Source: a virus. Taken from it: DNA of 39,000 nt. The notes beneath the pieces are model-generated. The model did no database searches, was not told where the DNA came from, and worked only from the letters and a program-made list of their open reading frames with translations. This document shows positions 29,832 to 36,310 of the stretch, in pieces. The stretch covers positions 1-39,000 of IMG/VR virus record IMGVR_UViG_3300033155_001115. One strand, written 5' to 3'. The stretch's first letter is position 1; every line of letters starts with the position of its first letter. The translations under genes and the position numbers were made by a program.

Positions 29832-29839
29832 TAAAAGAT

Positions 29840-30013
29840 ATGACAAAGAAAAAGATTAAGGCCATAGCTAAAGTCGCAGCTCGGATACGTCTATCAGATG
29901 TTTCTCTTGTCGCTTGGCATGAAGCCGACGAAGAGGGCTTCGACAAAGAGTTGTTATCCCAGCATGATCTTTATGAAGACGAGATGCACATGAAGTGTGA
30001 TTCCTATGACTAA
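29840..30013 (+). CDS. Small acidic hypothetical protein
   Basis: 57 aa from ATG 29840, just after the terminator hairpin; an in-frame start at 29792 would read through the hairpin and is unlikely. MTKKKIKAIAKVAARIRLSD then EADEEGFDKELLSQHDLYED: basic helix then acidic helix. Function unknown. Confidence 0.45.
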   Translation: MTKKKIKAIAKVAARIRLSDVSLVAWHEADEEGFDKELLSQHDLYEDEMHMKCDSYD

Positions 30014-30560
30014 AGAAGAATTCTTGTCCCTTAAGAGAGGAGACATCGTCAAGTCTTCTAGTATGAAAAGAAGAGTGAGTGGTGGCTACGCAAGAACAAT
30101 ACCCCATAAGTCGTGGAAGAGAGGTGTTGCTGTGCTAGCTACTGGGTATGCTATGTCTTGGCAACATAAAATAAGTAAGGACTCTGAGAATGGTCCTTTA
30201 ACACTTGCTACGTGGTGGGGTAGATTATACCACGTCCATCCAGAAGAATGGACTCTGGACGTGGAAGAAACTAAGAAGGCGGTAAAGAAGAGAGATCGCG
30301 AAAGAGTACTTAAAGTAGAAAGGGAGAAGAGAAGAAGAGTTAAAAATTTGCTCTACAGAGCACAACAGTGTTTAGCAGACACTAAACATAGTTTGGAAGA
30401 GGTAGTGGACTATGGTAACCATATGAATCGTAATCTTGATGCACTTCCTATTCAAGATAAATTCAAGTTTCTAGCGAGTCGTTCTATAGAAGAAAAGAGA
30501 CTATTAGAGATAGCTTCATTGTCTTATGAACAGCTGCTAGAGTTGGTGGCAGATGACTGA
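30006..30560 (+). CDS. Hypothetical protein, paralogue of the next gene
   Basis: 184 aa from ATG 30006. MTKEEFLSLKRGDIVKSSS (SH3-like start), then a WWGRLYHVHPEEW strand region, a long charged coiled coil (KRDRERVLKVEREKRRR), and LDALPIQDKFKFLASRSIEE. Shares start, coil and this last motif with the gene at 30553. Function unknown. Confidence 0.6.
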   Translation: MTKEEFLSLKRGDIVKSSSMKRRVSGGYARTIPHKSWKRGVAVLATGYAMSWQHKISKDSENGPLTLATWWGRLYHVHPEEWTLDVEETKKAVKKRDRERVLKVEREKRRRVKNLLYRAQQCLADTKHSLEEVVDYGNHMNRNLDALPIQDKFKFLASRSIEEKRLLEIASLSYEQLLELVADD

Positions 30561-31095
30561 AAAAGAATTTTTAGCCTTGAACGCAGGAAAGCCTGTCGTA
30601 CTTAAATATGTTGGGAAGAACAGGGGGATACTATCCCAGCTCACACCGTATGCTCGAAAGAACGGAATAAGTATTTCATATATACAAGACGGTAGAAAAT
30701 CTAGTTGGTATCGTAAGGAGGGTCTAACTTTTACTACTTGGAACGGTAAAAAGTTTGTTTTGATCAAACCTAAAGATTGGATCCGCTATACTACAGGAGA
30801 ACTAAGAAGAGAAAAAATTAAGGCCAAAGCGACAACTGCTAGAAAGAAAAAGATGACTCAACGTCTTATAGATATAGCTAATGAAGATGTCCCTGCTGAA
30901 TTAGATACACTATTTGAGAATGTATATGACGTTTTGCAGGACGTAAAATATCGTATAGACGTTTTAGATCAGATCCCATTTGAACATAAGTTTAAGTTGT
31001 TGAGTAAGTTAACACTGAAACAAAAAAGAGCACTACAGTTTATTGAGATGGAGAGAGAGGACTTTGAAAAAATCCTAATGAAGGTAGTTAAATAG
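30553..31095 (+). CDS. Hypothetical protein, paralogue of the previous gene
   Basis: 180 aa, 8-nt overlap. MTEKEFLALNAGKPVVLKYV, FTTWNGKKFVLIKPKDW, coil REKIKAKATTARKKKMTQ, then LDQIPFEHKFKLLSKLTLKQ. A diverged tandem copy of the preceding gene, retained in the same order of parts. Confidence 0.6.
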   Translation: MTEKEFLALNAGKPVVLKYVGKNRGILSQLTPYARKNGISISYIQDGRKSSWYRKEGLTFTTWNGKKFVLIKPKDWIRYTTGELRREKIKAKATTARKKKMTQRLIDIANEDVPAELDTLFENVYDVLQDVKYRIDVLDQIPFEHKFKLLSKLTLKQKRALQFIEMEREDFEKILMKVVK

Positions 31096-31098
31096 CTT

Positions 31099-31608
31099 AT
31101 GGCTAAGAGACGAAAGAGGAAAAAGAGACAGCTAGTCAACCTGAAGAGGTTCACACGGCAAGAGCTCAAGAGGGTAGCGGATCAGGCTCATGAGAGGTGG
31201 ATCAAAGAGAACACAAAGTACTACACCTCAACCTGTTTTAAACCAGGTACCTGGGTACGCTTCCGAGAAGCATTCCCGAAAGGTGACGACTACCGCCAAC
31301 GACTTGCAGACCGATGGCGAAGTGTGAGGATGAATCCGGACGGAGAATTTATAACAGGTAGAGTGAGCTTCGGCTACATACAGAAGACAGGCAGAATCTC
31401 AAGATATACTATTAAGTATCTCGACCTCAAAACAGGATATCATACGGAAACTACTAGAGGTATTAAACAGGTAGAAGAAGCTATACAGCAAGATATTGAT
31501 GTCATCAATATGATTTGTGAGCTTAAGGGCTATCCTAAGCTAACTATTCTCGCCGATGAATTTGTTGGACCGGCTCTCACAAAAAGGCGCAAATATGGAA
31601 GCAGATAA
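31099..31608 (+). CDS. Basic hypothetical protein
   Basis: 169 aa. A strongly basic N-terminus (AKRRKRKKRQLVNLKRFTRQ) then FKPGTWVRFREAFPKG, GRVSFGYIQKTGRISRYTIK: an SH3/barrel-like middle and a helical end. May bind nucleic acid through the basic lead. No family recognised. Confidence 0.55.
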   Translation: MAKRRKRKKRQLVNLKRFTRQELKRVADQAHERWIKENTKYYTSTCFKPGTWVRFREAFPKGDDYRQRLADRWRSVRMNPDGEFITGRVSFGYIQKTGRISRYTIKYLDLKTGYHTETTRGIKQVEEAIQQDIDVINMICELKGYPKLTILADEFVGPALTKRRKYGSR

Positions 31609-31828
31609 GAAAGAATCTGATTGGTCAGAAGATTCTGGGTTTATTCCTCCCCAAAGGGATCTGGCTTGTATTCTCAATGGTTGCATCGCTTGCGATCATG
31701 AAAGAGGTTGGTGTGAGGAGCATGAGAAGGTAGGTAACCTTGAAGCGAGAGATATTCCTTACCATTGTAAGCGTTGTGGTGAATACATGGAAGGAGAAGG
31801 AAAAAAGAACAAGGGGATGTTCGGATGA
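31595..31828 (+). CDS. LCCLVNP-family protein (divergent)
   Basis: 77 aa from ATG 31595. An acidic lead, then DLACILNGCIACDHERGWCEEH and HCKRCGEYM. The L-N-G core of the signature is kept, with LACIL for LCCLV. ATGA overlap to a second member. Confidence 0.6.
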   Translation: MEADKKESDWSEDSGFIPPQRDLACILNGCIACDHERGWCEEHEKVGNLEARDIPYHCKRCGEYMEGEGKKNKGMFG

Positions 31829-32007
31829 AAGGCTGTTTGGCTTGTTTAGTAAATCCTATGAAGTTTGAGGGAGGTTACAAAATTTGTGGGAGATGTAGAG
31901 AAGCTATATGTGCATTGTGTATTAGTAACAATAGAGATGCGGACACTTATGTACACTACCATTCTCAGTGTTTTCCTTTAGGTCAGCCTAGACTAGGAGG
32001 CTTATGA
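31825..32007 (+). CDS. LCCLVNP-family protein
   Basis: 60 aa. GCLACLVNPMKFEGGYKICG then RCREAICALCISN: signature at residues 3-9 with an inserted turn before the finger, ending CxxC instead of CxxH. AGGAGG within its last codons serves the next gene. Confidence 0.65.
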   Translation: MKGCLACLVNPMKFEGGYKICGRCREAICALCISNNRDADTYVHYHSQCFPLGQPRLGGL

Positions 32008-32129
32008 AAGATAGATGTCTAGTCTGTAGGGAAGAGAAAGAGTTATATCTTTGTGATAACTGTAGAATACAAATTTGTTCTGAATGTACTCGGCACGGAT
32101 GCGAAGATAACTGGAGATTTTCATTATGA
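32004..32129 (+). CDS. 41-residue zinc-finger protein
   Basis: ATG 32004 (ATGA overlap, AGGAGG upstream) to TGA 32127-32129. KDRCLVCREEKELYLCDNCR then IQICSECTRHGC: a compact CxxC..CxxC..CxxC..H unit reminiscent of B-box-like fingers. It matches the LCCLVNP finger core without the V-N-P part. Confidence 0.6.
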   Translation: MKDRCLVCREEKELYLCDNCRIQICSECTRHGCEDNWRFSL

Positions 32130-32488
32130 AAGTTCTCATCTGTGGAGATAGAAACTGGAACGACTATATCACTATCTGTAATAGAATACAGAAGCTACCC
32201 TATGGTACAATAGTTATTCATGGTGATTGTAGGGGTGCTGACAAGTTAGCAGGTAAGGCTGCTGAGGTATTCGGGTTTAAAGTTCAGAAGTTTCCCGCTA
32301 ACTGGGAAACTTTCGGACTAGCAGCTGGGCCTATTAGAAATATTGAGATGCTGGATGAAGAGCCCGATCGTGTTATAGCTTTTCATGAGGATATAGATAA
32401 ATCTAAAGGGACCGCTCATACAGTCAAGGAAGCTTTAAATAGAAGAATTCCCGTGGAGATAATTTCCTGTGAAGAAGACGTGCGATAA
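32126..32488 (+). CDS. DUF2493/YspA-like SLOG protein
   Basis: 120 aa, ATGA overlap. VLICGDRNWNDYITICNRIQ, TIVIHGDCRGADKLAGKAAE, AAGPIRNIEMLDE, and VIAFHEDIDKSKGTAHTVKE are the Rossmann-like nucleotide-binding motifs (GxRxw, hGxCxGaD, gpiRN) of the YspA/DUF2493 SLOG family. These proteins are thought to bind nucleotides or NAD-derived ligands and occur in phage and defence contexts. Length is full for the family. Confidence 0.8.
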   Translation: MKVLICGDRNWNDYITICNRIQKLPYGTIVIHGDCRGADKLAGKAAEVFGFKVQKFPANWETFGLAAGPIRNIEMLDEEPDRVIAFHEDIDKSKGTAHTVKEALNRRIPVEIISCEEDVR

Positions 32489-32735
32489 GTGTGACTTCAT
32501 ACATAGAGTCAAAGGTGTGCCGATAGGTAGACAGCTACACTGTGCTAAATGTGGTACTTACATTTGTGATGACTGCAGAAGTAAATACCACAATCGAGGA
32601 TCAAGTGATTCAGCATTCAACGGATGGTTCCACAAAGACTGCTGGCCTTTAGAGGGCTGCCTATGTAACAAGGTAGGATGTGACTGTCAAATACCTGAAA
32701 TGGAGTTGGATACAAACCCCAAGTATTCACACTAA
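32469..32735 (+). CDS. Cys-rich zinc-finger protein, GTG start
   Basis: 88 aa from GTG 32469 with GGAG upstream. KKTCDKCDFIHRVKG opens, then LHCAKCGTYICDDC with a distal CLCNKVGCDC cluster. The finger core equals that of LCCLVNP members, while the signature is absent; FIHRVKG resembles CNIKGH. Function unknown. Confidence 0.6.
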   Translation: MKKTCDKCDFIHRVKGVPIGRQLHCAKCGTYICDDCRSKYHNRGSSDSAFNGWFHKDCWPLEGCLCNKVGCDCQIPEMELDTNPKYSH

Positions 32736-33130
32736 TGAATTTTAATCTATTTGTATATGGTACCTTAAGGACCGACGGAGCTCTTCATGATACTTTCGCC
32801 CTACGCGGATTAAAGCCTGAGGGTATTTTCTATACGAAAAGAAAGTATTTCTTATACGACTGTGGCTGCCCTCTTTTAGTATCCGGCGGAGATACTAGTG
32901 TCAAAGGAGAAATATACAAAGTTGATCTCTATCAAATAATAGATGTCCATCTAATGGAGATACGTGCTGGCTATGCTTTAAAGACAGTAGAAATGGAAGA
33001 CTTCGCTGATCCAGCTATGGCTTACCATCACGAGTTGATGTCCCAGTGTGATTACTTTCCAACAATACCTAGTGGAGATTGGATTTCTTATATTTCGAGG
33101 AAGTCAGAAGAGCCGCCACCTGGTGTATAA
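32735..33130 (+). CDS. Gamma-glutamylcyclotransferase-like (GGCT/AIG2) protein
   Basis: 131 aa, TAATG overlap. LFVYGTLRTDGALHDTFALRG gives the family's YGTLR loop; YDCGCPLLVSGG and SVKGEIYKVDLYQIIDV follow, where the Glu after G is the expected catalytic acid. GGCT enzymes release gamma-glutamyl groups as pyroglutamate. Together with the ligase (26841) and amidotransferase (28390) this suggests a gamma-glutamyl add/remove cycle, as such trios do elsewhere. Confidence 0.85.
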   Translation: MNFNLFVYGTLRTDGALHDTFALRGLKPEGIFYTKRKYFLYDCGCPLLVSGGDTSVKGEIYKVDLYQIIDVHLMEIRAGYALKTVEMEDFADPAMAYHHELMSQCDYFPTIPSGDWISYISRKSEEPPPGV

Positions 33131-33138
33131 TAACAGTT

Positions 33139-33414
33139 ATGAAGATCAAGCTAAAGAAAGAAAGGAAGATGGATCTTGTTATTGACAACAGAGTCTTTAT
33201 GGTTGGAGGACTATACCAGATAGTTTCAGGAGAGGATACTGGCGAAGTATTCGAATTAGTCGACATCTACTACGACAATAAGACCTCAGCCTACTTTCTA
33301 AATCTTGGGGGAGTGCATTTCATTAATGCCAACTTCGCTGCTAACAAGCTCAAAGAAGAAGTTTATGAAGATTTTATACAGTGCCCTCACTGTAGAAAAC
33401 ACTTTCTGAAGTAA
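33139..33414 (+). CDS. Hypothetical beta-rich protein with terminal knuckle
   Basis: 91 aa from ATG 33139; ATG 33169 is the alternative (AAAGGA very close). GGLYQIVSGEDTGEVFELVD then YFLNLGGVHFINA suggests a small barrel; IQCPHCRKHFLK at the end is a CxxC..H half-knuckle. Last gene before the second promoter-like repeat. Confidence 0.5.
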   Translation: MKIKLKKERKMDLVIDNRVFMVGGLYQIVSGEDTGEVFELVDIYYDNKTSAYFLNLGGVHFINANFAANKLKEEVYEDFIQCPHCRKHFLK

Positions 33415-33418
33415 CAAT

Positions 33419-33465
33419 ACCTCGCAAATTTTTATAGGGAAAAATAGTATAATTAATAGGAGGCT
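33419..33465 (+). promoter_or_regulatory. Candidate phage promoter, copy 2
   Basis: ACCTCGCAAATTTTTATA, 11-nt spacer, TATAATTAATAG (TATAAT at 33448-33453), then GAGGCTT, matching copy 1 at 24947 base for base in both blocks and in spacing. The intervening 11 nt differ (GGGAAAAATAG against AGGGCTATTAG), which argues for selection on the blocks. It precedes a leader of about 45 nt to ATG 33498. Confidence 0.6.
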
Positions 33466-33497
33466 TGCGCTCGCTGCATAAAGTGTCATGAGTGTCT

Positions 33498-34184
33498 ATG
33501 AGTTATATAAAAATTAAAAGGAATGGTGTATTTGAAGAGTATGATAGTTCTAATACTCTAAAGAGAATCATTCCGAAGAACAAATTAGAAACTTACTTGT
33601 CCGCTAAGGTCCGATTAGAAGACAAAATAACGCTAGAAGAGCTTTTGAAGGCGTGGCCGCGTGTGTACGACTTTATTCCCTGGGACTTCAAAGAGCATTT
33701 AATCGAAATGGAGAAACCTGCTAAAGAGGATAAAGAAATAGAATATCTCCAAATAGATCAGCTCTTATGTATAGACAAGAGGGAACCTAAAATTAATATA
33801 GTAGATTGCTACCCAAGATTTCATGGGGTAGGTCCTGTAAAGGGAGAAACAATATACTACGCTATTGAATTTACCCCTCTTAACGAACTGAAAAATCTTC
33901 CGGTGTCTATTCAACATGCTAACCCAGCATACATCACGAAAGGGAAAGCTGGCGACTCACGTTCTTGGGAGAATGATGTAGTAATACCAGATAAAGACGA
34001 CTACAACTTTAATCCAAGCCTTTTGGATCTCTACAACGAGATCGTTTATGAGCTAACATGGTTTGGTTCTCCATCAATAAGAGACGCCAAGATGAAGGAT
34101 ATCAAAAAATCTGTCGAAGATATAGAAGATATAAAAGAGGAATTAAAAGACGATGAATCCGAAGATAACGGAAAAACATCTTGA
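33498..34184 (+). CDS. Hypothetical protein of 228 aa
   Basis: ATG 33498; ATG 33488 is out of frame and GTG 33492 in frame. YIKIKRNGVFEEYDSSNTLK, then LEELLKAWPRVYDFIPW, YAIEFTPLNELKNLPVSIQH, and an acidic helical tail (DIEDIKEELKDDESEDNG). First gene behind promoter copy 2. No family recognised. Confidence 0.6.
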   Translation: MSYIKIKRNGVFEEYDSSNTLKRIIPKNKLETYLSAKVRLEDKITLEELLKAWPRVYDFIPWDFKEHLIEMEKPAKEDKEIEYLQIDQLLCIDKREPKINIVDCYPRFHGVGPVKGETIYYAIEFTPLNELKNLPVSIQHANPAYITKGKAGDSRSWENDVVIPDKDDYNFNPSLLDLYNEIVYELTWFGSPSIRDAKMKDIKKSVEDIEDIKEELKDDESEDNGKTS

Positions 34185-34461
34185 TCATCTCATTCGTAAG
34201 TTCATGGCGGAAAAGAAAGTCGCCTATGACGAGATTACAGCAAGAGACTTACAAGCCTACGTTAATAATATAGCTGAGGATCATATAACCCGTGGAGACT
34301 TAAAGAAGATTGATAAATACTTTGAGGAGCATGATGGGTCCGTTTATATGTCGGACATAGCAGAGAAGCTAGAAATGGATATGAGAACGGTAGTCACTGG
34401 GTGCAAGAAGTTGATGCGAGCAAAATTAATTGGAGTCGTATCTCTGAAGGAGAAAGAATAA
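34153..34461 (+). CDS. Winged-helix-like small protein
   Basis: 102 aa, 32-nt overlap. The C-terminal 45 residues, GSVYMSDIAEKLEMDMRTV then VTGCKKLMRAKLIGVV, follow a winged HTH pattern (recognition helix RTVVTGCKKL and wing). The N-terminal part is helical. Probably a transcription regulator acting on this late-window unit; the family is not named. Confidence 0.45.
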   Translation: MNPKITEKHLDHLIRKFMAEKKVAYDEITARDLQAYVNNIAEDHITRGDLKKIDKYFEEHDGSVYMSDIAEKLEMDMRTVVTGCKKLMRAKLIGVVSLKEKE

Positions 34462-35021
34462 TGGATAAGAGAACAATAACCATAGTAGAAGCGCTTAAGA
34501 TGAAGAAGCGTCTTCACAAGAGATTGGAAGACTACCGTAGTAAGATTAAGTATCATTGTGCTCATATGGACAATGAGAAACCCGTTTATGGATCTCAAGA
34601 GGATCAGCGTAAGCGTGTGCAGGGGTGGGTGCAGTCTCATCATGACACCGTTAAGAATATCGAGGATCTTTCTATCGCTATTCAGAAGACGAATTTAAGC
34701 ACCGAAGTAGAGATCCTGCTCGGTGGAAAGCCCGTGAAGAAGACCATTGCACAGTGGATCCTTCGCCGTCAAACACTCGCCTCTGAAGAGGAGACGTGTT
34801 ATAAGTCCTTGACGGATCGAGGTCTTCGAGATACCATTCAGACTGGGCCGGATGGTAAAACCAAGATCGACTACAAGGTCGTTCGTTATTACGATGCTGT
34901 GGATCGGGACGAGAAGAGAGACACGTTTAGGCATGAGCCTAGTATGATTGATGCTAAATTAGAAGTGGTAAATGCGACCACCAATCTGGTGGATGAAATT
35001 AATGTTCCGGAAGGAGAGTGA
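34461..35021 (+). CDS. DIP1984/septicolysin-like helical protein
   Basis: 186 aa from ATG 34461 (TAATG). ITIVEALKMKKRLHKRLED, then IEDLSIAIQKTNLSTEVEIL and IAQWILRRQTLASEEETC: the leading A-l..R..l..rl.., later l...i...N pattern of the DIP1984 family, a helical protein family of unknown role that also occurs in phages. A GC-richer gene. Confidence 0.45.
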   Translation: MDKRTITIVEALKMKKRLHKRLEDYRSKIKYHCAHMDNEKPVYGSQEDQRKRVQGWVQSHHDTVKNIEDLSIAIQKTNLSTEVEILLGGKPVKKTIAQWILRRQTLASEEETCYKSLTDRGLRDTIQTGPDGKTKIDYKVVRYYDAVDRDEKRDTFRHEPSMIDAKLEVVNATTNLVDEINVPEGE

Positions 35022-35026
35022 GGAGA

Positions 35027-35242
35027 ATGGCAAAGAGAAAGAAAGTATCAACTAAGGAAGTACTGAAGCTGGTGGAGAAGGCTCTCACCATAAGGGACGA
35101 GTTTACTAAGATCGAGGAGAAGCTCAATACAGAGGTCGATACCAAGCTGTTTAGTAAGCTTGACAAGCAAGCAAGCCGTCTAGACAAGGACTTGTCTAAG
35201 ACCAATAGTAAGCTCGTGAAATTCGGAATCGAGGTATACTAA
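35027..35242 (+). CDS. Small coiled-coil protein
   Basis: 71 aa from ATG 35027 (GAGGAG SD). Entirely heptad-like: KEVLKLVEKALTIRDEFTKI, LNTEVDTKLFSKLDKQASRL, LSKTNSKLVKFG. Directly follows the helical gene at 34461 and may bind its product. No family recognised. Confidence 0.55.
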   Translation: MAKRKKVSTKEVLKLVEKALTIRDEFTKIEEKLNTEVDTKLFSKLDKQASRLDKDLSKTNSKLVKFGIEVY

Positions 35243-35347
35243 GTTTCGCTACTGACTGCGAATGCCGGCATAAGTCAGAGTTAGCCCAGAGGGCAAGTCC
35301 TCATACCCATTATGGCGTATTGGTATGGGGCACACTTTGGAGGAACA
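35243..35347 (+). other. 105-base noncoding stretch with stacked hairpins
   Basis: CTGACT/AGTCAG (35252-35257 with 35273-35278) encloses the palindrome ATGCCGGCAT. GCCC/GGGC (35284-35287 with 35291-35294) follows, then CATACC/GGTATG (35302-35307 with 35322-35327). A strong SD (GGAGG) comes before ATG 35348. Too short for a tRNA fold; could be a structured 5' leader or small RNA. Confidence 0.4.
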
Positions 35348-35545
35348 ATGTCACTCTCAAAGAAGGAAGAAAGGTTAATAACTAAAGAAGCAAAGAAGGT
35401 AAAGGATGGAGATCTATACGATGCGTTACATCGTGTTGGAGATGATCCTGTCAAGTCTGAAATAGAAGATTGTCTAAAAGACATACTTGACGACAAAACT
35501 TTTAAGAGAGTAGTAGCCATATTCAATATTGCTACGAAGTGGTAA
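35348..35545 (+). CDS. Small acidic helical protein
   Basis: 65 aa from ATG 35348 (GGAGG 6 nt upstream); the in-frame ATG 35312 lacks an SD. LSKKEERLITKEAKKVKDGD then DALHRVGDDPVKSEIEDCLK and KTFKRVVAIFNIATKW. All helical. TAATG coupling to the next gene. Confidence 0.5.
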   Translation: MSLSKKEERLITKEAKKVKDGDLYDALHRVGDDPVKSEIEDCLKDILDDKTFKRVVAIFNIATKW

Positions 35546-35715
35546 TGGGAAAGCAATGTTCCAGTAAGTGCCTCAAAACTAAAGATGGAAATCATCGCCC
35601 AAAAGATTGGGATTGTATGTGTTCTTTCAGTTGTGACTGTTGCTGGATAGCTTCCAGATGCAAAGCTTGTGGGATGGCCCTTAATAGTCAAGTAACGGAG
35701 GCCGCGCGGAAATGA
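35545..35715 (+). CDS. 56-residue Cys-rich protein
   Basis: ATG 35545 (TAATG) to TGA 35713-35715. GKQCSSKCLKTKDGNHRPKD then CMCSFSCDCCW and RCKACG: nine Cys in three clusters, suitable for zinc or disulfides. The signature is absent but the next gene is a canonical LCCLVNP member, ATGA-coupled. Confidence 0.55.
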   Translation: MGKQCSSKCLKTKDGNHRPKDWDCMCSFSCDCCWIASRCKACGMALNSQVTEAARK

Positions 35716-35933
35716 AGTTATGTTGTCAGATAAATCCCGTCTTTAGATGTAGATGGTGTGAAGGCAATCTTTGTGATGACTGTATGGATGTCTTACCGCA
35801 TTTTTATAAAGACTCGAAGAAATCTGGTAATCAAATGAGAGCTTGTTCATGTGGTCAAACTAAAGGTCATATAGGGAAGTCTGATTGGGATATACGTCCT
35901 TGGGATTATTGCTGTGATGAAGAGTGTGATTAA
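35712..35933 (+). CDS. LCCLVNP-family protein
   Basis: 73 aa. MKLCCQINPVFRCRWCEGNL then CDDCMDV at the very start, then ACSCGQTKG and a final acidic CCDEECD. Last gene before the tRNA-Val. Confidence 0.7.
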   Translation: MKLCCQINPVFRCRWCEGNLCDDCMDVLPHFYKDSKKSGNQMRACSCGQTKGHIGKSDWDIRPWDYCCDEECD

Positions 35934-35935
35934 TA

Positions 35936-36008
35936 GCCCGAGTCGCCTAGCGGTATGGCACCTCTCCTACAAAGAGGAATAATGCTGGTTCAACTCCAGC
36001 CTCGGGCA
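35936..36008 (+). tRNA. tRNA-Val (anticodon UAC)
   Basis: Perfect 7-bp acceptor (GCCCGAG/CTCGGGC), D stem GCC/GGC, anticodon stem CCTCT/AGAGG with loop CCTACAA (anticodon TAC at 35968-35970), T arm GCTGG/CCAGC with TTCAACT. Position 33 is C instead of the near-universal U. No encoded CCA. All arms pair fully, so it should fold. Confidence 0.85.
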
Positions 36009-36013
36009 ATATA

Positions 36014-36099
36014 GGGCCTGTAGCTCAGTGGTTAGAGCACGTGTTACCGAGGGTCGCTCCCTCACTACGGGGTCAAGGGTTCGAATCCCTTCGGGTCTA
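36014..36099 (+). tRNA. tRNA-like gene with enlarged anticodon arm (isotype unresolved)
   Basis: A clear D arm (GCTC/GAGC, 36023-26 with 36035-38), T arm (AAGGG/CCCTT with TTCGAAT) and 7-bp acceptor with three GU pairs (GGGCCTG/CGGGTCT). Between D and T arms there are 36 bases instead of about 23. An outer stem CGTG/TACG (36040-43 with 36066-69) leaves a normal 5-nt variable loop. It encloses a perfect inner hairpin GAGGG-TCGCT-CCCTC (36049-36063), so no 7-nt anticodon loop forms. Either an interrupted tRNA, a pseudogene or an unusual class-II tRNA. Confidence 0.5.
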
Positions 36100-36103
36100 T
36101 TTT

Positions 36104-36310
36104 ATGACAGAAGAGCAACTCTTCGCAAGAAAAATGATCAAACGAGATCAAGCCTTAAGAAGGAAATGTTTGGTTTGCTTACTAAGGGTAGAGGATCACT
36201 CCCATGGATGTGCTTACTGCCATGAGTACATATGTGATGACTGTTACCCAGAAAGAAGAAAGCTTCACTGGAAGGGATTAGGCTCCCATTGTTGGAAGGA
36301 ACTTGTATGA
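36104..36310 (+). CDS. LCCLVNP-family protein (CLxCL variant)
   Basis: 68 aa from ATG 36104, 5 nt after the tRNA-like gene. A basic lead (RKMIKRDQALRR), then KCLVCLLRVEDHSHGC and AYCHEYICDDCY. The V-N-P is changed to L-R-V. Overlaps the next gene by ATGA. Confidence 0.6.
   Translation: MTEEQLFARKMIKRDQALRRKCLVCLLRVEDHSHGCAYCHEYICDDCYPERRKLHWKGLGSHCWKELV

Noticed and set aside
29792-29839. Longer start for the small gene at 29840
   Set aside because: It would place the 13-bp terminator-like hairpin inside the coding sequence and has no better ribosome site.
36028-36225. ORF running through the tRNA-like gene
   Set aside because: Begins inside a tRNA-like structure and overlaps the better supported gene at 36104 in another frame.
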